Below, one piece after another: positions 53,655 through 62,416 of a DNA stretch of 64,000 nt. This DNA is from Roseovarius faecimaris. Lineage in GTDB: Bacteria; Pseudomonadota; Alphaproteobacteria; Rhodobacterales; Rhodobacteraceae. A program made the position numbers and the translations under genes. Numbering within the stretch: the first letter of the stretch is position 1; each line of letters opens with the position of its first letter. Under the pieces are notes generated by a model. It worked only from the letters and a program-made list of their open reading frames with translations, did not search any database and was not told the DNA's origin. The stretch is from positions 3,230,501 to 3,294,500 of the forward strand of contig NZ_CP034348.1 in assembly GCF_009762325.1 (NCBI RefSeq), read 5' to 3'.

Positions 53655-54644
53655 ATGCTCGCATATGTCATCCGCCGCGTTGCGCAATCGGTACTCGTGC
53701 TGCTCGTCGTTGGCCTCGTCGCCTTTTCAATGTTCAGTTTCGTGGGCGACCCGGTCGACAATATGCTCGGCCAGGAACGCACCCAGGCCGATATCGACCG
53801 CCTGCGCGAAACCCTGGGCCTCGATCAGCCGTTTCCCGTTCAGTACTGGAAGTTTCTCGAACAGGCGGCGCAGGGCAATTTCGGCCTGAGTTACCGCCAG
53901 GGCCGACCGGTCTCGGAAATCCTTCTCGAACGTCTGCCCGCAACGCTTGAGCTGGCCTTCGTGTCCGGCCTTCTTGCCCTGATTGGCGGTATTGCTCTCG
54001 GCATTTTCACCGCGATCCGCAAACGTGGCGCCGCGGCGCATGTGATCATGACATTGTCCCTTGTGGGTGTGTCGTTGCCGACCTTCCTGATAGGCATCCT
54101 GCTGATCTATGTCTTTTCGGTTCAACTGGGATGGCTGCCCTCCTTCGGGCGCGGTGACGTGACATCGCTCGGCGATTGGTGGACCACCGGCTTTCTCAGC
54201 GTCTCCGGCTTGAAGGCCCTGATCCTTCCCGCGATCACGCTGGGGCTCTACCAGATGACGCTGATCATGCGGCTGGTTCGCACCGAAATGCTTGAAGTGC
54301 TGCGGACCGACTACATCCGCTTCGCCCGTGCGCGGGGCCTGCGCGACCGGGCAGTCAACTTTCGCCATGCGCTGAAAAACACGCTCGTTCCGGTGATCAC
54401 CATCACCGGTCTGCAACTGGGGTCGATCATCGCTTTCGCGATCATCACCGAAACCGTGTTCCAATGGCCCGGCGTCGGACTTTTGTTCATCAACGCGGTC
54501 CAGTTCGTCGATATTCCTGTCATGGCCGCCTATCTGATGATGATCTCGGTCATGTTCGTGGGGATCAACCTGATTGTTGATATGCTGTATTTCGCGATCG
54601 ACCCGCGCCTGCGCATCGACCAGACAGCCGGGAGGGCCAAATGA
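53655..54644 (+). CDS. Peptide-type ABC transporter permease (DppB-like)
   Basis: 329 residues with about six membrane helices. N-terminal AYVIRRVAQSVLVLLVVGLVAF, DRLRETLGLDQPFPVQYWKF, GLSYRQGRPVSEILLERLPATLELA and the cytoplasmic coupling loop RTDYIRFARARGLRDRAVNFRHALKN (in outline) are the DppB pattern. The stop overlaps the next permease by 4 nt. Confidence 0.94.
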   Translation: MLAYVIRRVAQSVLVLLVVGLVAFSMFSFVGDPVDNMLGQERTQADIDRLRETLGLDQPFPVQYWKFLEQAAQGNFGLSYRQGRPVSEILLERLPATLELAFVSGLLALIGGIALGIFTAIRKRGAAAHVIMTLSLVGVSLPTFLIGILLIYVFSVQLGWLPSFGRGDVTSLGDWWTTGFLSVSGLKALILPAITLGLYQMTLIMRLVRTEMLEVLRTDYIRFARARGLRDRAVNFRHALKNTLVPVITITGLQLGSIIAFAIITETVFQWPGVGLLFINAVQFVDIPVMAAYLMMISVMFVGINLIVDMLYFAIDPRLRIDQTAGRAK

Positions 54645-55588
54645 GCGACCAAGCCGCGACCCCGACGCCTACACCCGGCCGCCTACGACGCGCCTGGGAT
54701 AGCGATTTTCTCTACACATTCCGGCGCGCACCCGTGGCGGTGGTTTCCGCGCTCATTGTTGTGGTGCTGATGCTGGCGGCTGTGTTCGCGCCATTGATCG
54801 CGCCCTACAACCCATTCGATCCAGCCACGCTCAACCTGATGAACGGCTTCACGCCGCCAGGTGAGCCGAACGCCTTCACCGGCGAGAGCTTCTGGCTCGG
54901 AACCGACGATCAGGGGCGCGACGTATTCTCTACAATTCTGTACGGCATGCGGATCTCGCTTTTTGTCGGGTTCTCGGCGGTGCTCCTGGCGATGGTGCTG
55001 GGGGTTCTGCTGGGCTTGCTCGCCGGATATCTCGGCGGCTGGACCGAAACCATCATCATGCGCATCGCCGATGTGCAACTGACCTTCCCGGCAATTCTGG
55101 TCGCCATGCTGATCTTCGGCATCGCCAAGGGGATCACGCCACCCGAATATCGCGACCAGATGGCGATCTGGGTGCTGATCCTGGCGATCGGGCTCTCGGA
55201 CTGGGTGCAGTTCGCGCGGGTCGTGCGCGGGGCGACGCTTGTCGAGAAGAACAAGGAATATATCCAGGCCGCGCGGCTTGTCGGGCGGTCACCCTTTGCC
55301 ATCATGCTGCGCCATATTCTGCCCAATGTCCTGAACCCGGTTCTGGTGATCGCCACGATCAGCCTGGCATTGGCGATTATCGCCGAAGCGACCCTGTCGT
55401 TCCTCGGGGTGGGCGCGCCACCGACCAAGCCCTCGCTGGGCACGCTCATCCGCATCGGGCAGGAGTTCATGTTCTCCGGTGAATGGTGGATTCTGTTCTT
55501 CCCTGCCGCCACGCTTCTGGCGCTGGCGCTGTCGATCAACCTGCTCGGCGACTGGCTGCGCGATGCTCTTAACCCGAGGCTGCGATGA
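54641..55588 (+). CDS. Peptide-type ABC transporter permease (DppC-like)
   Basis: 315 residues. OppC N-terminal segment AWDSDFLYTFRRAPVAVVSA, then FWLGTDDQGRDVFSTILYGMRISL, the coupling loop EYIQAARLVGRSPFAIMLRHILPN (outline) and ATLSFLGVGAPPTKPSLGTLI. It pairs with the DppB-like permease. 4-nt overlaps on both sides show translational coupling. Confidence 0.94.
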   Translation: MSDQAATPTPTPGRLRRAWDSDFLYTFRRAPVAVVSALIVVVLMLAAVFAPLIAPYNPFDPATLNLMNGFTPPGEPNAFTGESFWLGTDDQGRDVFSTILYGMRISLFVGFSAVLLAMVLGVLLGLLAGYLGGWTETIIMRIADVQLTFPAILVAMLIFGIAKGITPPEYRDQMAIWVLILAIGLSDWVQFARVVRGATLVEKNKEYIQAARLVGRSPFAIMLRHILPNVLNPVLVIATISLALAIIAEATLSFLGVGAPPTKPSLGTLIRIGQEFMFSGEWWILFFPAATLLALALSINLLGDWLRDALNPRLR

Positions 55589-56577
55589 CCACCCCCATTC
55601 TCTCTGTTCGCGACCTCGTCGTCGAAATTCCCACCCGCCGTGGTATTCTGCGCCCCGTCGACCGGGTCAGCTATGATATCGCAGCGGGCGAAATCCTGGG
55701 CGTGGTTGGGGAAAGCGGTGCCGGAAAATCCATGACCGGGAATGCGGTGATCGGGCTACTGGATCCACCTGCGCGGATCACGTCGGGCGAAGTATTGCTG
55801 TCGGGCGAGCCGATCCACAATATCGGACGCGAAGCGCTGCGACGATTGCGGGGCAAGCGGATCGGGATGATTTTCCAGGATCCGTTGACATCATTGAACC
55901 CTCTCCTGACCGTGGGGGACCAGCTCACCGAGACAATTCTGGAACATCTGGGCGTGACCCAGGCAGAGGCTCGCAAAAGGGCCGTGGCCGCTCTGGAAGA
56001 GGTCGGAATCCCGGCCGCCGCCGCGCGGATCGATTCCTACCCGCACGAGTTTTCCGGCGGCATGCGACAGCGCGTTGTGATCGCGCTGGCGCTGTGTGCC
56101 GAGCCCAACCTCGTAATCGCTGACGAACCGACCACGGCACTTGATGTAAGCGTGCAGGCGCAAATCGTCGCGCTGCTCAAGCGGCTCTGCCGGGAGCGTG
56201 GCGTTGCAGTCATGCTGATCACCCATGATATGGGGGTGATTGCCGAGGCCGCCGACCGGGTGGCCGTGATGTATGCTGGACGACTGGCCGAAATCGGACC
56301 GGTCCGGCAGGTCATTACCGATGCCCATCACCCCTATACTTCCGGCCTGATGGCCTCCACCCCGCTTGCCAGCAGCGGGCAAAAGAGACTGCGGCAGATT
56401 CCGGGGGCAATGCCACGGCTCGAGTCCCTGCCGGCGGGCTGCGCCTTTCATCCGCGTTGCGAACGAGCCGGACCAAAATGCCGAGAAGACCGCTCCCCCC
56501 GGGTTGAAGATTGCAACGGCCGAGTGGCCTGTTGGTACCCCCTGGGCGAGGCCGATCTTGAGGAGGTTTCACAATGA
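55585..56577 (+). CDS. Peptide-type ABC transporter ATPase (DppD-like)
   Basis: 330 residues. Walker A GESGAGKSMTGNA, Q-loop IFQDPLTSLNPLLTVGDQ, signature FSGGMRQRVVIALAL, Walker B LVIADEPTTALD and switch His in LITHDMGV. The C-terminal oligopeptide-transporter motif with cysteines (GCAFHPRCERAGPKC) is present, as in family members with an iron-sulfur cluster. Confidence 0.95.
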   Translation: MTTPILSVRDLVVEIPTRRGILRPVDRVSYDIAAGEILGVVGESGAGKSMTGNAVIGLLDPPARITSGEVLLSGEPIHNIGREALRRLRGKRIGMIFQDPLTSLNPLLTVGDQLTETILEHLGVTQAEARKRAVAALEEVGIPAAAARIDSYPHEFSGGMRQRVVIALALCAEPNLVIADEPTTALDVSVQAQIVALLKRLCRERGVAVMLITHDMGVIAEAADRVAVMYAGRLAEIGPVRQVITDAHHPYTSGLMASTPLASSGQKRLRQIPGAMPRLESLPAGCAFHPRCERAGPKCREDRSPRVEDCNGRVACWYPLGEADLEEVSQ

Positions 56578-57539
56578 CGGCGCTGATCTCGGTTCGTGGC
56601 CTGTCGCGTATCTTCGACGTCTCGAAACCCTGGCTCAACCGGGTGATCGAGCGACGGGAGAAAGCGTTTCTGACGGCCATATCCGATGTCTCTTTCGAGG
56701 TCGAAGACAAGAGCGTCTATGCCCTTGTCGGCGAATCCGGTTCGGGCAAGTCAACCGTGGGCAAGATCATTGTCGGCCTTCTGAGCCCGTCGGAGGGCAA
56801 TGTCGAGATCGACGGTGTGAACCTGGCGACTGAAGCGGATCGTCATGAGGTCGAGCGCGTGCGCGCCGATGTGCAGATGATCTTTCAGGATCCCTATGCC
56901 TCGCTCAATCCGCGCTGGCGTGTGCGCGATATCGTGAACGAGCCGATGGCCGCGCGTGGGGGTGATACCAACGGTCTGGCCGAGCGCCTTCTGGAACAGG
57001 TTGGGCTATCGGCGGGAGATGCCGACAAGTTCCCACATGAGTTCTCGGGCGGCCAGCGCCAGCGTATCTGCATCGCACGGGCGCTGGCGTCCCGTCCAAG
57101 GGTGATCGTCTGTGACGAACCAACTTCGGCGCTGGACGTGTCGGTTCAGGCACAGGTGCTGAACCTGATGTCGGACCTGCGCGAGGAACTGGGGTTGACC
57201 TATGTCTTCATCAGCCATGACCTGACCGTGGTTCAGCATATGGCCGACCGGATCGGCGTGCTTTATCTCGGGCGACTTGTCGAAGAGGCGCCGCGGGATA
57301 CGCTGTTTGCTTCGCCAAAGCATCCCTACACCCAGATGCTTTTCGATGCCGCACCCCGGATGGACGGTTTCGGCCGCGAGGTCGACCCGCCGAAGGGCGA
57401 GATCCCGGATCCGATCAACCCACCCTCGGGTTGCGCCTTTCATCCCCGCTGTCCATTGGCTGAACAGCGCTGCAAGCAAGAGCGGCCCGAAATGCGCCAG
57501 CTGGGCGATACCCGCGTGGCCTGCCATCTCGCTGAGTGA
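56574..57539 (+). CDS. Peptide-type ABC transporter ATPase (DppF-like)
   Basis: 321 residues. Walker A GESGSGKSTVGK, IFQDPYASLNPRWRVRDIV, signature FSGGQRQRICIARAL, Walker B VIVCDEPTSALD, then the C-terminal GCAFHPRCPLAEQRCKQE with the family cysteines. Last gene of the five-gene operon; overlaps the DppD-like gene by 4 nt. Confidence 0.95.
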   Translation: MTALISVRGLSRIFDVSKPWLNRVIERREKAFLTAISDVSFEVEDKSVYALVGESGSGKSTVGKIIVGLLSPSEGNVEIDGVNLATEADRHEVERVRADVQMIFQDPYASLNPRWRVRDIVNEPMAARGGDTNGLAERLLEQVGLSAGDADKFPHEFSGGQRQRICIARALASRPRVIVCDEPTSALDVSVQAQVLNLMSDLREELGLTYVFISHDLTVVQHMADRIGVLYLGRLVEEAPRDTLFASPKHPYTQMLFDAAPRMDGFGREVDPPKGEIPDPINPPSGCAFHPRCPLAEQRCKQERPEMRQLGDTRVACHLAE

Positions 57540-57956
57540 AGCGACCGCGAGGCGATCCCGGCCGCAGGATGACCGGGAACGTTTTGGCAATCCATCCCTT
57601 TGCCTTCGCACATGAGTGACGGCCACACCCGTGAGGCCTAGCGGTGAGCGCGCTGCGCGTATCACCTCGGCACGCGCGACCGGCACATTGGGCACATTGG
57701 CCTGTCGCGGCAGCGGCGGCAGCGGATAATGTAAGGGACCTTACTCCTGATCTCGGACCTACCCAAAGGGCAGAGCAAGGTGGATCATTCTCAAAAACAA
57801 CAGCCACGGAAAATTAAAAACACATATTTTTCATAGCTTTAAATCTTTTTCACAATTTTTTTCGCGTTTTCTTTGAACCTTTTTCGGCCCCCAAGCGACC
57901 TATCACCGTAACGCAACCAAACAAGCCAGTTGGCTTAAACTTACGGAGACTAAAAA
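57540..57956 (+). other. 417-bp intergenic region with a long AT-rich upstream segment
   Basis: No supported gene. The left half is GC-rich and featureless. The right half (about 57800-57870) is strongly AT-rich with long T runs, unlike anything else in the window, and lies 90-150 bp upstream of the secreted repeat protein. It could be an UP-type or curved promoter element or a silencer binding region. A GGAGA ribosome site lies just before ATG 57957. Confidence 0.5.
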
Positions 57957-58415
57957 ATGTTCAACTCGACTTTCAGCAACAGCATCATGTCCACCCTCGC
58001 AGCAGCTCTCGTTGCAACAAGCATTTCGGCCAGCCCCTCCTTCGCCGGTGGTGGCGGTGGAGGCGGCCGCGAAGAAGGCCCCAAGGTCAGCACGATCTCG
58101 ACCACGAACGCCGATGGCAGCACGACCTCAATCCGCTCGAAGAACAATGCCAAGACCTACACGGTGACAAAGACCAAAAACGGCAAGGTCGTCAGCAAGC
58201 GCAAGGTCAACAAGAAGCCCCGGGCCTTCATCACCATCTTCAATCCCGATGGCACCACCCGCACCGTCAACAAACCGCGCAAAGGCAAGGATTTCGTCAC
58301 GCTGCACCGTGCTGACGGCACCAGCACCACGGTCACCCAGCCCAGCAAACCGGGAAAAGCCTTCATCACGATGCACAACCCCGACGGCAGCACCACCACC
58401 GTCGGCGAGCGGTAA
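57957..58415 (+). CDS. Secreted repeat protein of unknown function
   Basis: 152 residues. Residues 1-30 are a signal peptide (LAAALVATSISASPSFA) followed by a glycine run (31-37). The mature part has about five units of 22-23 residues that centre on a turn, most of the form x-A/P-D-G-(S/T)-(S/T)-T: NADG at 51, KNG at 74, NPDG at 96, RADG at 118 and NPDG at 141. Between turns strands such as RAFITIFNPDGT and KAFITMHNPDGS alternate with lysine-rich links. I do not recognise the family. A small beta-structured, basic surface or matrix protein is likely. It precedes an ECF sigma/anti-sigma pair and a subtilase; a functional link is possible. Confidence 0.8.
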   Translation: MFNSTFSNSIMSTLAAALVATSISASPSFAGGGGGGGREEGPKVSTISTTNADGSTTSIRSKNNAKTYTVTKTKNGKVVSKRKVNKKPRAFITIFNPDGTTRTVNKPRKGKDFVTLHRADGTSTTVTQPSKPGKAFITMHNPDGSTTTVGER

Positions 58416-58509
58416 AGTATCTCCCGCGCTTACCGTTCGGATAATCTGACCATGACAGGGTTTCGACATCCGGACGGTGATCCGCAGGGAACATCAACCA
58501 CACGACTTA

Positions 58510-58547
58510 ATCACGCCGCCCTCGGGACCCCCCGCTGGCGGCGTGAT
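58510..58547. promoter_or_regulatory. Perfect 11-bp inverted repeat upstream of the ECF sigma gene
   Basis: ATCACGCCGCC, 16-nt spacer, GGCGGCGTGAT. It lies 95 nt after the repeat-protein stop and 140 nt before the preferred sigma start. There is no T run on either side, so a terminator is unlikely; an operator or a structured leader of the sigma message fits better. Confidence 0.45.
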
Positions 58548-58689
58548 CAGAAAGTTGAACGGGACCATGCCCCAAGCCACAGCGACACAGATGCCCGGTT
58601 TGATCCTCACACGAGCGATGTCCACTCCTGTTTTGCCCTGTCCGACCTCCGCGGTTAAGATGGTGGCGAAAATGCGAGCGGGGACGGGA

Positions 58690-59253
58690 ATGTCGGAAGA
58701 GGACGATCGGCGGCAGCTTGAAAAAGTGGCCCAGGGCGACCGGCAGGCGATCGGCACTCTGTATCAGCGCCATCACAAGCGGGTGTTCCACTTTGTCCGG
58801 CGCTTCGTGAGCGATGTAGATGCCGCCGAGGACCTCACCAACGATGTCTTCATCGAGATCTGGCACAAGGCGTCTTCCTATGAGGGGCGGTCCAAGGTTT
58901 CCAGCTGGCTTTTGGGTGTCGCCCGGTACAAAGCCCTCTCGGAGATGCGCAAGAGAAAACCGGTTCACTCGAAGTCGGATGAGATCCTGGAGACAATCGA
59001 GGATGATGCGGATGATCCCGAGATGCTCACCCAGAAACGCGACAAGGGTGCCGCGATCAAACGGTGTATCGAAACACTGTCACGCGATCATCGGGTGATA
59101 CTCGAACTGATCTATTACCACGAGAAGTCGATCGAGGAGGTTTCGGAAATTCTGGATATTCCCAAGAACACCGTCAAAACCCGGACCTTCCACGCACGCA
59201 AGCAACTGTCAGCAGAAATGGCCGCACGCGGTCTTGATAGGGGGTGGCCATGA
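58690..59253 (+). CDS. ECF-type sigma-70 family RNA polymerase sigma factor
   Basis: 187 residues from ATG 58690, which has a purine-rich GGGGACGGGA just upstream. The frame is open from 58477, and ATGs at 58567, 58618 and 58660 would add up to 41 residues, so the start is not certain. Region 2 has YQRHHKRVFHFVRRFVSDVD and AEDLTNDVFIEIWHKA; region 4 has LSRDHRVILELIYYHEKSIEEVSEILDIPKNTVKTRTFHARKQL in outline. It overlaps the anti-sigma gene by 4 nt. It should direct a regulon under the control of the membrane protein encoded next. Confidence 0.9.
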   Translation: MSEEDDRRQLEKVAQGDRQAIGTLYQRHHKRVFHFVRRFVSDVDAAEDLTNDVFIEIWHKASSYEGRSKVSSWLLGVARYKALSEMRKRKPVHSKSDEILETIEDDADDPEMLTQKRDKGAAIKRCIETLSRDHRVILELIYYHEKSIEEVSEILDIPKNTVKTRTFHARKQLSAEMAARGLDRGWP

Positions 59254-59912
59254 GCACTCTGAGCGATAAGGAAAGACAAGAGCTGTCCCTGCTGCTGCCT
59301 TGGTATGCAAACGGAACCCTGGACGACGACGACACCCGCAAGGTCGAAGCCGCGCTGGCCGAAGATGACGCACTTGCGCGCGAGTTCGATCTTGTGCTGG
59401 AGGATCAGGCGTCGGTCGTCGCGTTGGTATCGGAAGAAGAGGTTCCGATCTCCATGGGCGAACGGTTCAAGGCGGCATTGACTGCCGAAACCGCGGAACC
59501 GGTGACGCGCGTTCAGCCGCGCGCAAGGGATGAGAGCCTTATCAGCCGCATCACGTCCGTCCTGTTTCCGGCCAGACCGCGGGCCTATGCATATGTGGCG
59601 GCAGCGATTGTTTTGCTTGTCCCGGCGATTGCGATACTGTCTGTCGTGAACGGAAATCAACAGCCGGGCCGGTATCAGACGGCCTCGGGTGAGGTGGAAA
59701 CCGCCACCGACAAGCAGCGTATGCTGGTCAAGTTCAGTTCTGAGGTCGCCTGGACCGACGTCGATACTTTTCTCCGAGCGACCCGCGGCCAGATCGTGAG
59801 AGGGCCGAATGCGGATGGGCTCTATGAGCTGGAATTTGAAAAGACAGAAGAGCTTGCCACGACATTGGAGAACGCGGCCGGTCTCTTCGAATTTGTATTG
59901 CCGTCCAATTAG
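59250..59912 (+). CDS. Membrane anti-sigma factor
   Basis: 220 residues. N-terminal cytoplasmic helical domain (LLPWYANGTLDDDDTRKVEAAL) is the anti-sigma type without a zinc His-x3-Cys-x2-Cys motif. One membrane helix near 112-130 (AYVAAAIVLLVPAIAILSVV) is followed by a periplasmic part of about 85 residues. ATG 59250 overlaps the sigma stop (ATGA); the frame has a GTG at 59244. It is expected to hold the ECF sigma inactive until a signal arrives. Confidence 0.85.
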   Translation: MSTLSDKERQELSLLLPWYANGTLDDDDTRKVEAALAEDDALAREFDLVLEDQASVVALVSEEEVPISMGERFKAALTAETAEPVTRVQPRARDESLISRITSVLFPARPRAYAYVAAAIVLLVPAIAILSVVNGNQQPGRYQTASGEVETATDKQRMLVKFSSEVAWTDVDTFLRATRGQIVRGPNADGLYELEFEKTEELATTLENAAGLFEFVLPSN

Positions 59913-59935
59913 ACAAAGCTGGGGGAGATAAGATC

Positions 59936-61333
59936 ATGCCCATGAACTACATGCCCACATTGCTCCGTTTCACAGGTATGCTGCTGCTGGCGATGACCGT
60001 GGCAGCGCCGGTTCAGTACGCATATGCCGATGGCGGGCGCGATCCGACCCCGGTCACACCCTCCGTTTCGTCCACCACCACCCCTGCTCCAAAGCAACCC
60101 GCCAAACCCAAGACAAAACCTGAAACGAGAACACCCAGCACGCAGACGGCGACAGCCACAACGCCAAGACGCACCCAACAAAGCCCAAGGACGCCCCCGC
60201 GCATCGTCGAAACCGCACCCAGCGGCCAGCCACCGGCAGACGAAACCAGGTTCATCCCGGATGAAGTGATTGTCAGGTTTCAGCTATCCTCGACCGAACG
60301 ATCACGCACACGGGCAATCAACCGTCTGAACCTCTCTCACCTGGACGCGGCAACCTTCTTTTTGTCCGGTGTCACGGTACACCGCTATCGGCTGCCTTCG
60401 GGGCTCGATGTCCGCGAGGCCATCGCGCAGCTTGAGGCCAGCGCCGCCGTCGTGACCGCGCAGCCGAATTATCTGTATAGGCTTCAGCAAAGCGCGGATA
60501 CCGGCAAGCTGCCTCAGTTCGGCAATACCCGGATCAACCTAAGCGATGCACATGCCAGGACAAAGGGCGGCAAGACCCGTATCGCGGTCATCGACACTGC
60601 CGTAGACAAGACGCATCCGGAGTTTGTGACCTCAAGCATCTCGTCATTTGATGTCTCCGATGATGTCAGCAATGTCGATCCGCATGGCACGTCTATCGCG
60701 GGCATCCTGGCGGCGAATGCGCAGCTCACAGGTGTCGCCCCCGAGGCAGAGATTGTCAGCATTGCCGCGTTCTCCAAAGACGCGTCGGGGCAAAGCTTCG
60801 GAAACACCTGGACGATCATGGAAGCGTTGAACGTGGCTTACAAACAGGATGCCGATATCCTGAACATGAGCTTCGCGGGCCCCGCTGATCCGTTGCTGGC
60901 CCGCGCGATGGAGGGCGCCATGGCGCGCAACATCCTTCCCGTCGCGGCGGCGGGCAATGAAGGGCCAGAAGCGGCAATGCTGTTTCCCGCCGGCTATGAC
61001 GCGGTGATTGCCGTCACCGCGACCGATGCCGAGGACCGGATCTATTCCGACGCCAATACCGGAGAGCATGTGGACCTCGCAGCGCCCGGCGTCGGCCTTC
61101 TGGTTCTGGGGAACGCTTCGGGCTTTCGCACCTCGTCAGGCACGTCCATGGCTACAGCTTATGTCAGTGGTATCGCAGCACTCGCCCTGGCCGCAAATCC
61201 GGGCGCGGATTACGCGACCCTGAGATCCCTGCTGGAGAATAGTGCCACCGATCTTGGCACCCCTGGCAAGGACGCGGTGTTCGGCGCGGGCATTCCCAGT
61301 GCTGCAACGGCGATCAACGGCCTGACAAACTGA
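59936..61333 (+). CDS. Secreted S8 family (subtilisin-like) serine protease
   Basis: 465 residues. A signal peptide (LLRFTGMLLLAMTVAAPVQYAYA) is followed by a Pro/Thr/Lys-rich low-complexity linker (38-100) and a short propeptide-like region (FIPDEVIVRFQLSS to QPNYLYRLQQ). The catalytic domain has Asp220 in IAVIDTAVDKTHPEF, His250 in VDPHGTSIAGIL, oxyanion Asn341 in AAAGNEGPE and Ser404 in SSGTSMATAYVSG, so it is intact. It lies 23 bp after the anti-sigma gene. A protease beside a sigma/anti-sigma pair may process an extracytoplasmic signal, but its target is unknown. Confidence 0.92.
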   Translation: MPMNYMPTLLRFTGMLLLAMTVAAPVQYAYADGGRDPTPVTPSVSSTTTPAPKQPAKPKTKPETRTPSTQTATATTPRRTQQSPRTPPRIVETAPSGQPPADETRFIPDEVIVRFQLSSTERSRTRAINRLNLSHLDAATFFLSGVTVHRYRLPSGLDVREAIAQLEASAAVVTAQPNYLYRLQQSADTGKLPQFGNTRINLSDAHARTKGGKTRIAVIDTAVDKTHPEFVTSSISSFDVSDDVSNVDPHGTSIAGILAANAQLTGVAPEAEIVSIAAFSKDASGQSFGNTWTIMEALNVAYKQDADILNMSFAGPADPLLARAMEGAMARNILPVAAAGNEGPEAAMLFPAGYDAVIAVTATDAEDRIYSDANTGEHVDLAAPGVGLLVLGNASGFRTSSGTSMATAYVSGIAALALAANPGADYATLRSLLENSATDLGTPGKDAVFGAGIPSAATAINGLTN

Positions 61334-61439
61334 CTGTCGAACCAGGCCTATCCATGATGGCGTGTTCTCGCTGAACGCGACGGTGAGCCACCCTGACAGA
61401 GCGGCAATCAGCGCCCGCCAGTCATTATGACGTCAACGA

Positions 61440-62213
61440 TCAGCCGCTCAGGACATCCAGGATCGAGCGGTGCAACTCCGGTGTACAGGCCGAAACGATT
61501 GCGCCGGAGTATCCCTGGCTCAGCGGCTGCCCCTGCCAATCCGTGACGATCCCTCCGGCTGCTTCGACCACCGCCGACACTGCAAGAATATCGTAAGGTT
61601 GAAGGTCATAATCGACCACCACATCGACATGCCCGGCGGCAAGCAAAGCGTGCGGGTAGCAATCATAGGAAAAGCGTCGCGTCCGGCCACTCTGAATCAG
61701 GCGTTCAAAAACGCCACCATGCTCGCGATAGATCTTTTCACCCTCATTGATGTAGAGAATGGCATCGTTCAGCTGCGTTTGAGCCGATACGGCAATCGGC
61801 TCTCCATTCAGCGTCGCGCCCTGCCCCAGTGTCCCGATGAGCACCTCGTTCAACGCGGGCATTGCAATGACGCCAAGCCGCGGCGTGCCGTCCACGAGAT
61901 AAGCCAGCAAAAACCCATAGAGCGGATGACCGGAAAGAAACGAGCGGGTGCCGTCGATCGGGTCAACCACCCACATATGCCGACGCTCTTCGCCTTCGAC
62001 CCCATGCTCTTCGCCAAAGATTCCATGGTCCGGCAAATGCTTGCGGAGATAGTCTCGGACGGCGTTCTCCACGGCCCTGTCCGCCTGCGTGACCGGGCTT
62101 TCGTCGGATTTGAAATCCACGTCCAGAGGGCGGCGAAAAAACTCGCGCGACATCTCGCTGGCGAATTTTGCGATCTGCTCAGCGTGTTCTTCAAGCGTAA
62201 CGGCCCGCACCAT
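61440..62213 (-). CDS. hisN: Inositol-monophosphatase family phosphatase, probable histidinol-phosphatase
   Basis: 257 residues. Metal-site motifs of the family are present: SDESPVTQADRAVE, GIFGEEHG, WVVDPIDGTRSFLSGHPLYG and the last Asp in VDYDLQPYDILAV. The wording of these blocks (TRSFLSG, YDLQPYD) is that of HisN-type histidinol-phosphatases rather than of inositol monophosphatases proper, so the last step but one of histidine synthesis is likely. A general sugar- or inositol-phosphatase is the alternative. No other his gene is nearby. Confidence 0.85.
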   Translation of the reverse strand: MVRAVTLEEHAEQIAKFASEMSREFFRRPLDVDFKSDESPVTQADRAVENAVRDYLRKHLPDHGIFGEEHGVEGEERRHMWVVDPIDGTRSFLSGHPLYGFLLAYLVDGTPRLGVIAMPALNEVLIGTLGQGATLNGEPIAVSAQTQLNDAILYINEGEKIYREHGGVFERLIQSGRTRRFSYDCYPHALLAAGHVDVVVDYDLQPYDILAVSAVVEAAGGIVTDWQGQPLSQGYSGAIVSACTPELHRSILDVLSG

Positions 62214-62416
62214 TTTCTCCCTCTGATGCCACCGTCACGGCACGAGCCGCGCGGCAGATTAAATTACTCATCTCGCTGATAATCCATATCCTTCCGACGC
62301 GGGGACGTGTCAATATATATCCACATATTTACTCATTACCCCCCAATAACCCACAGCACCTAATGCGTCACACCGCCTGTCTGTGCGGATGGAAGGGCTA
62401 AAAAACGGTCCACAGA

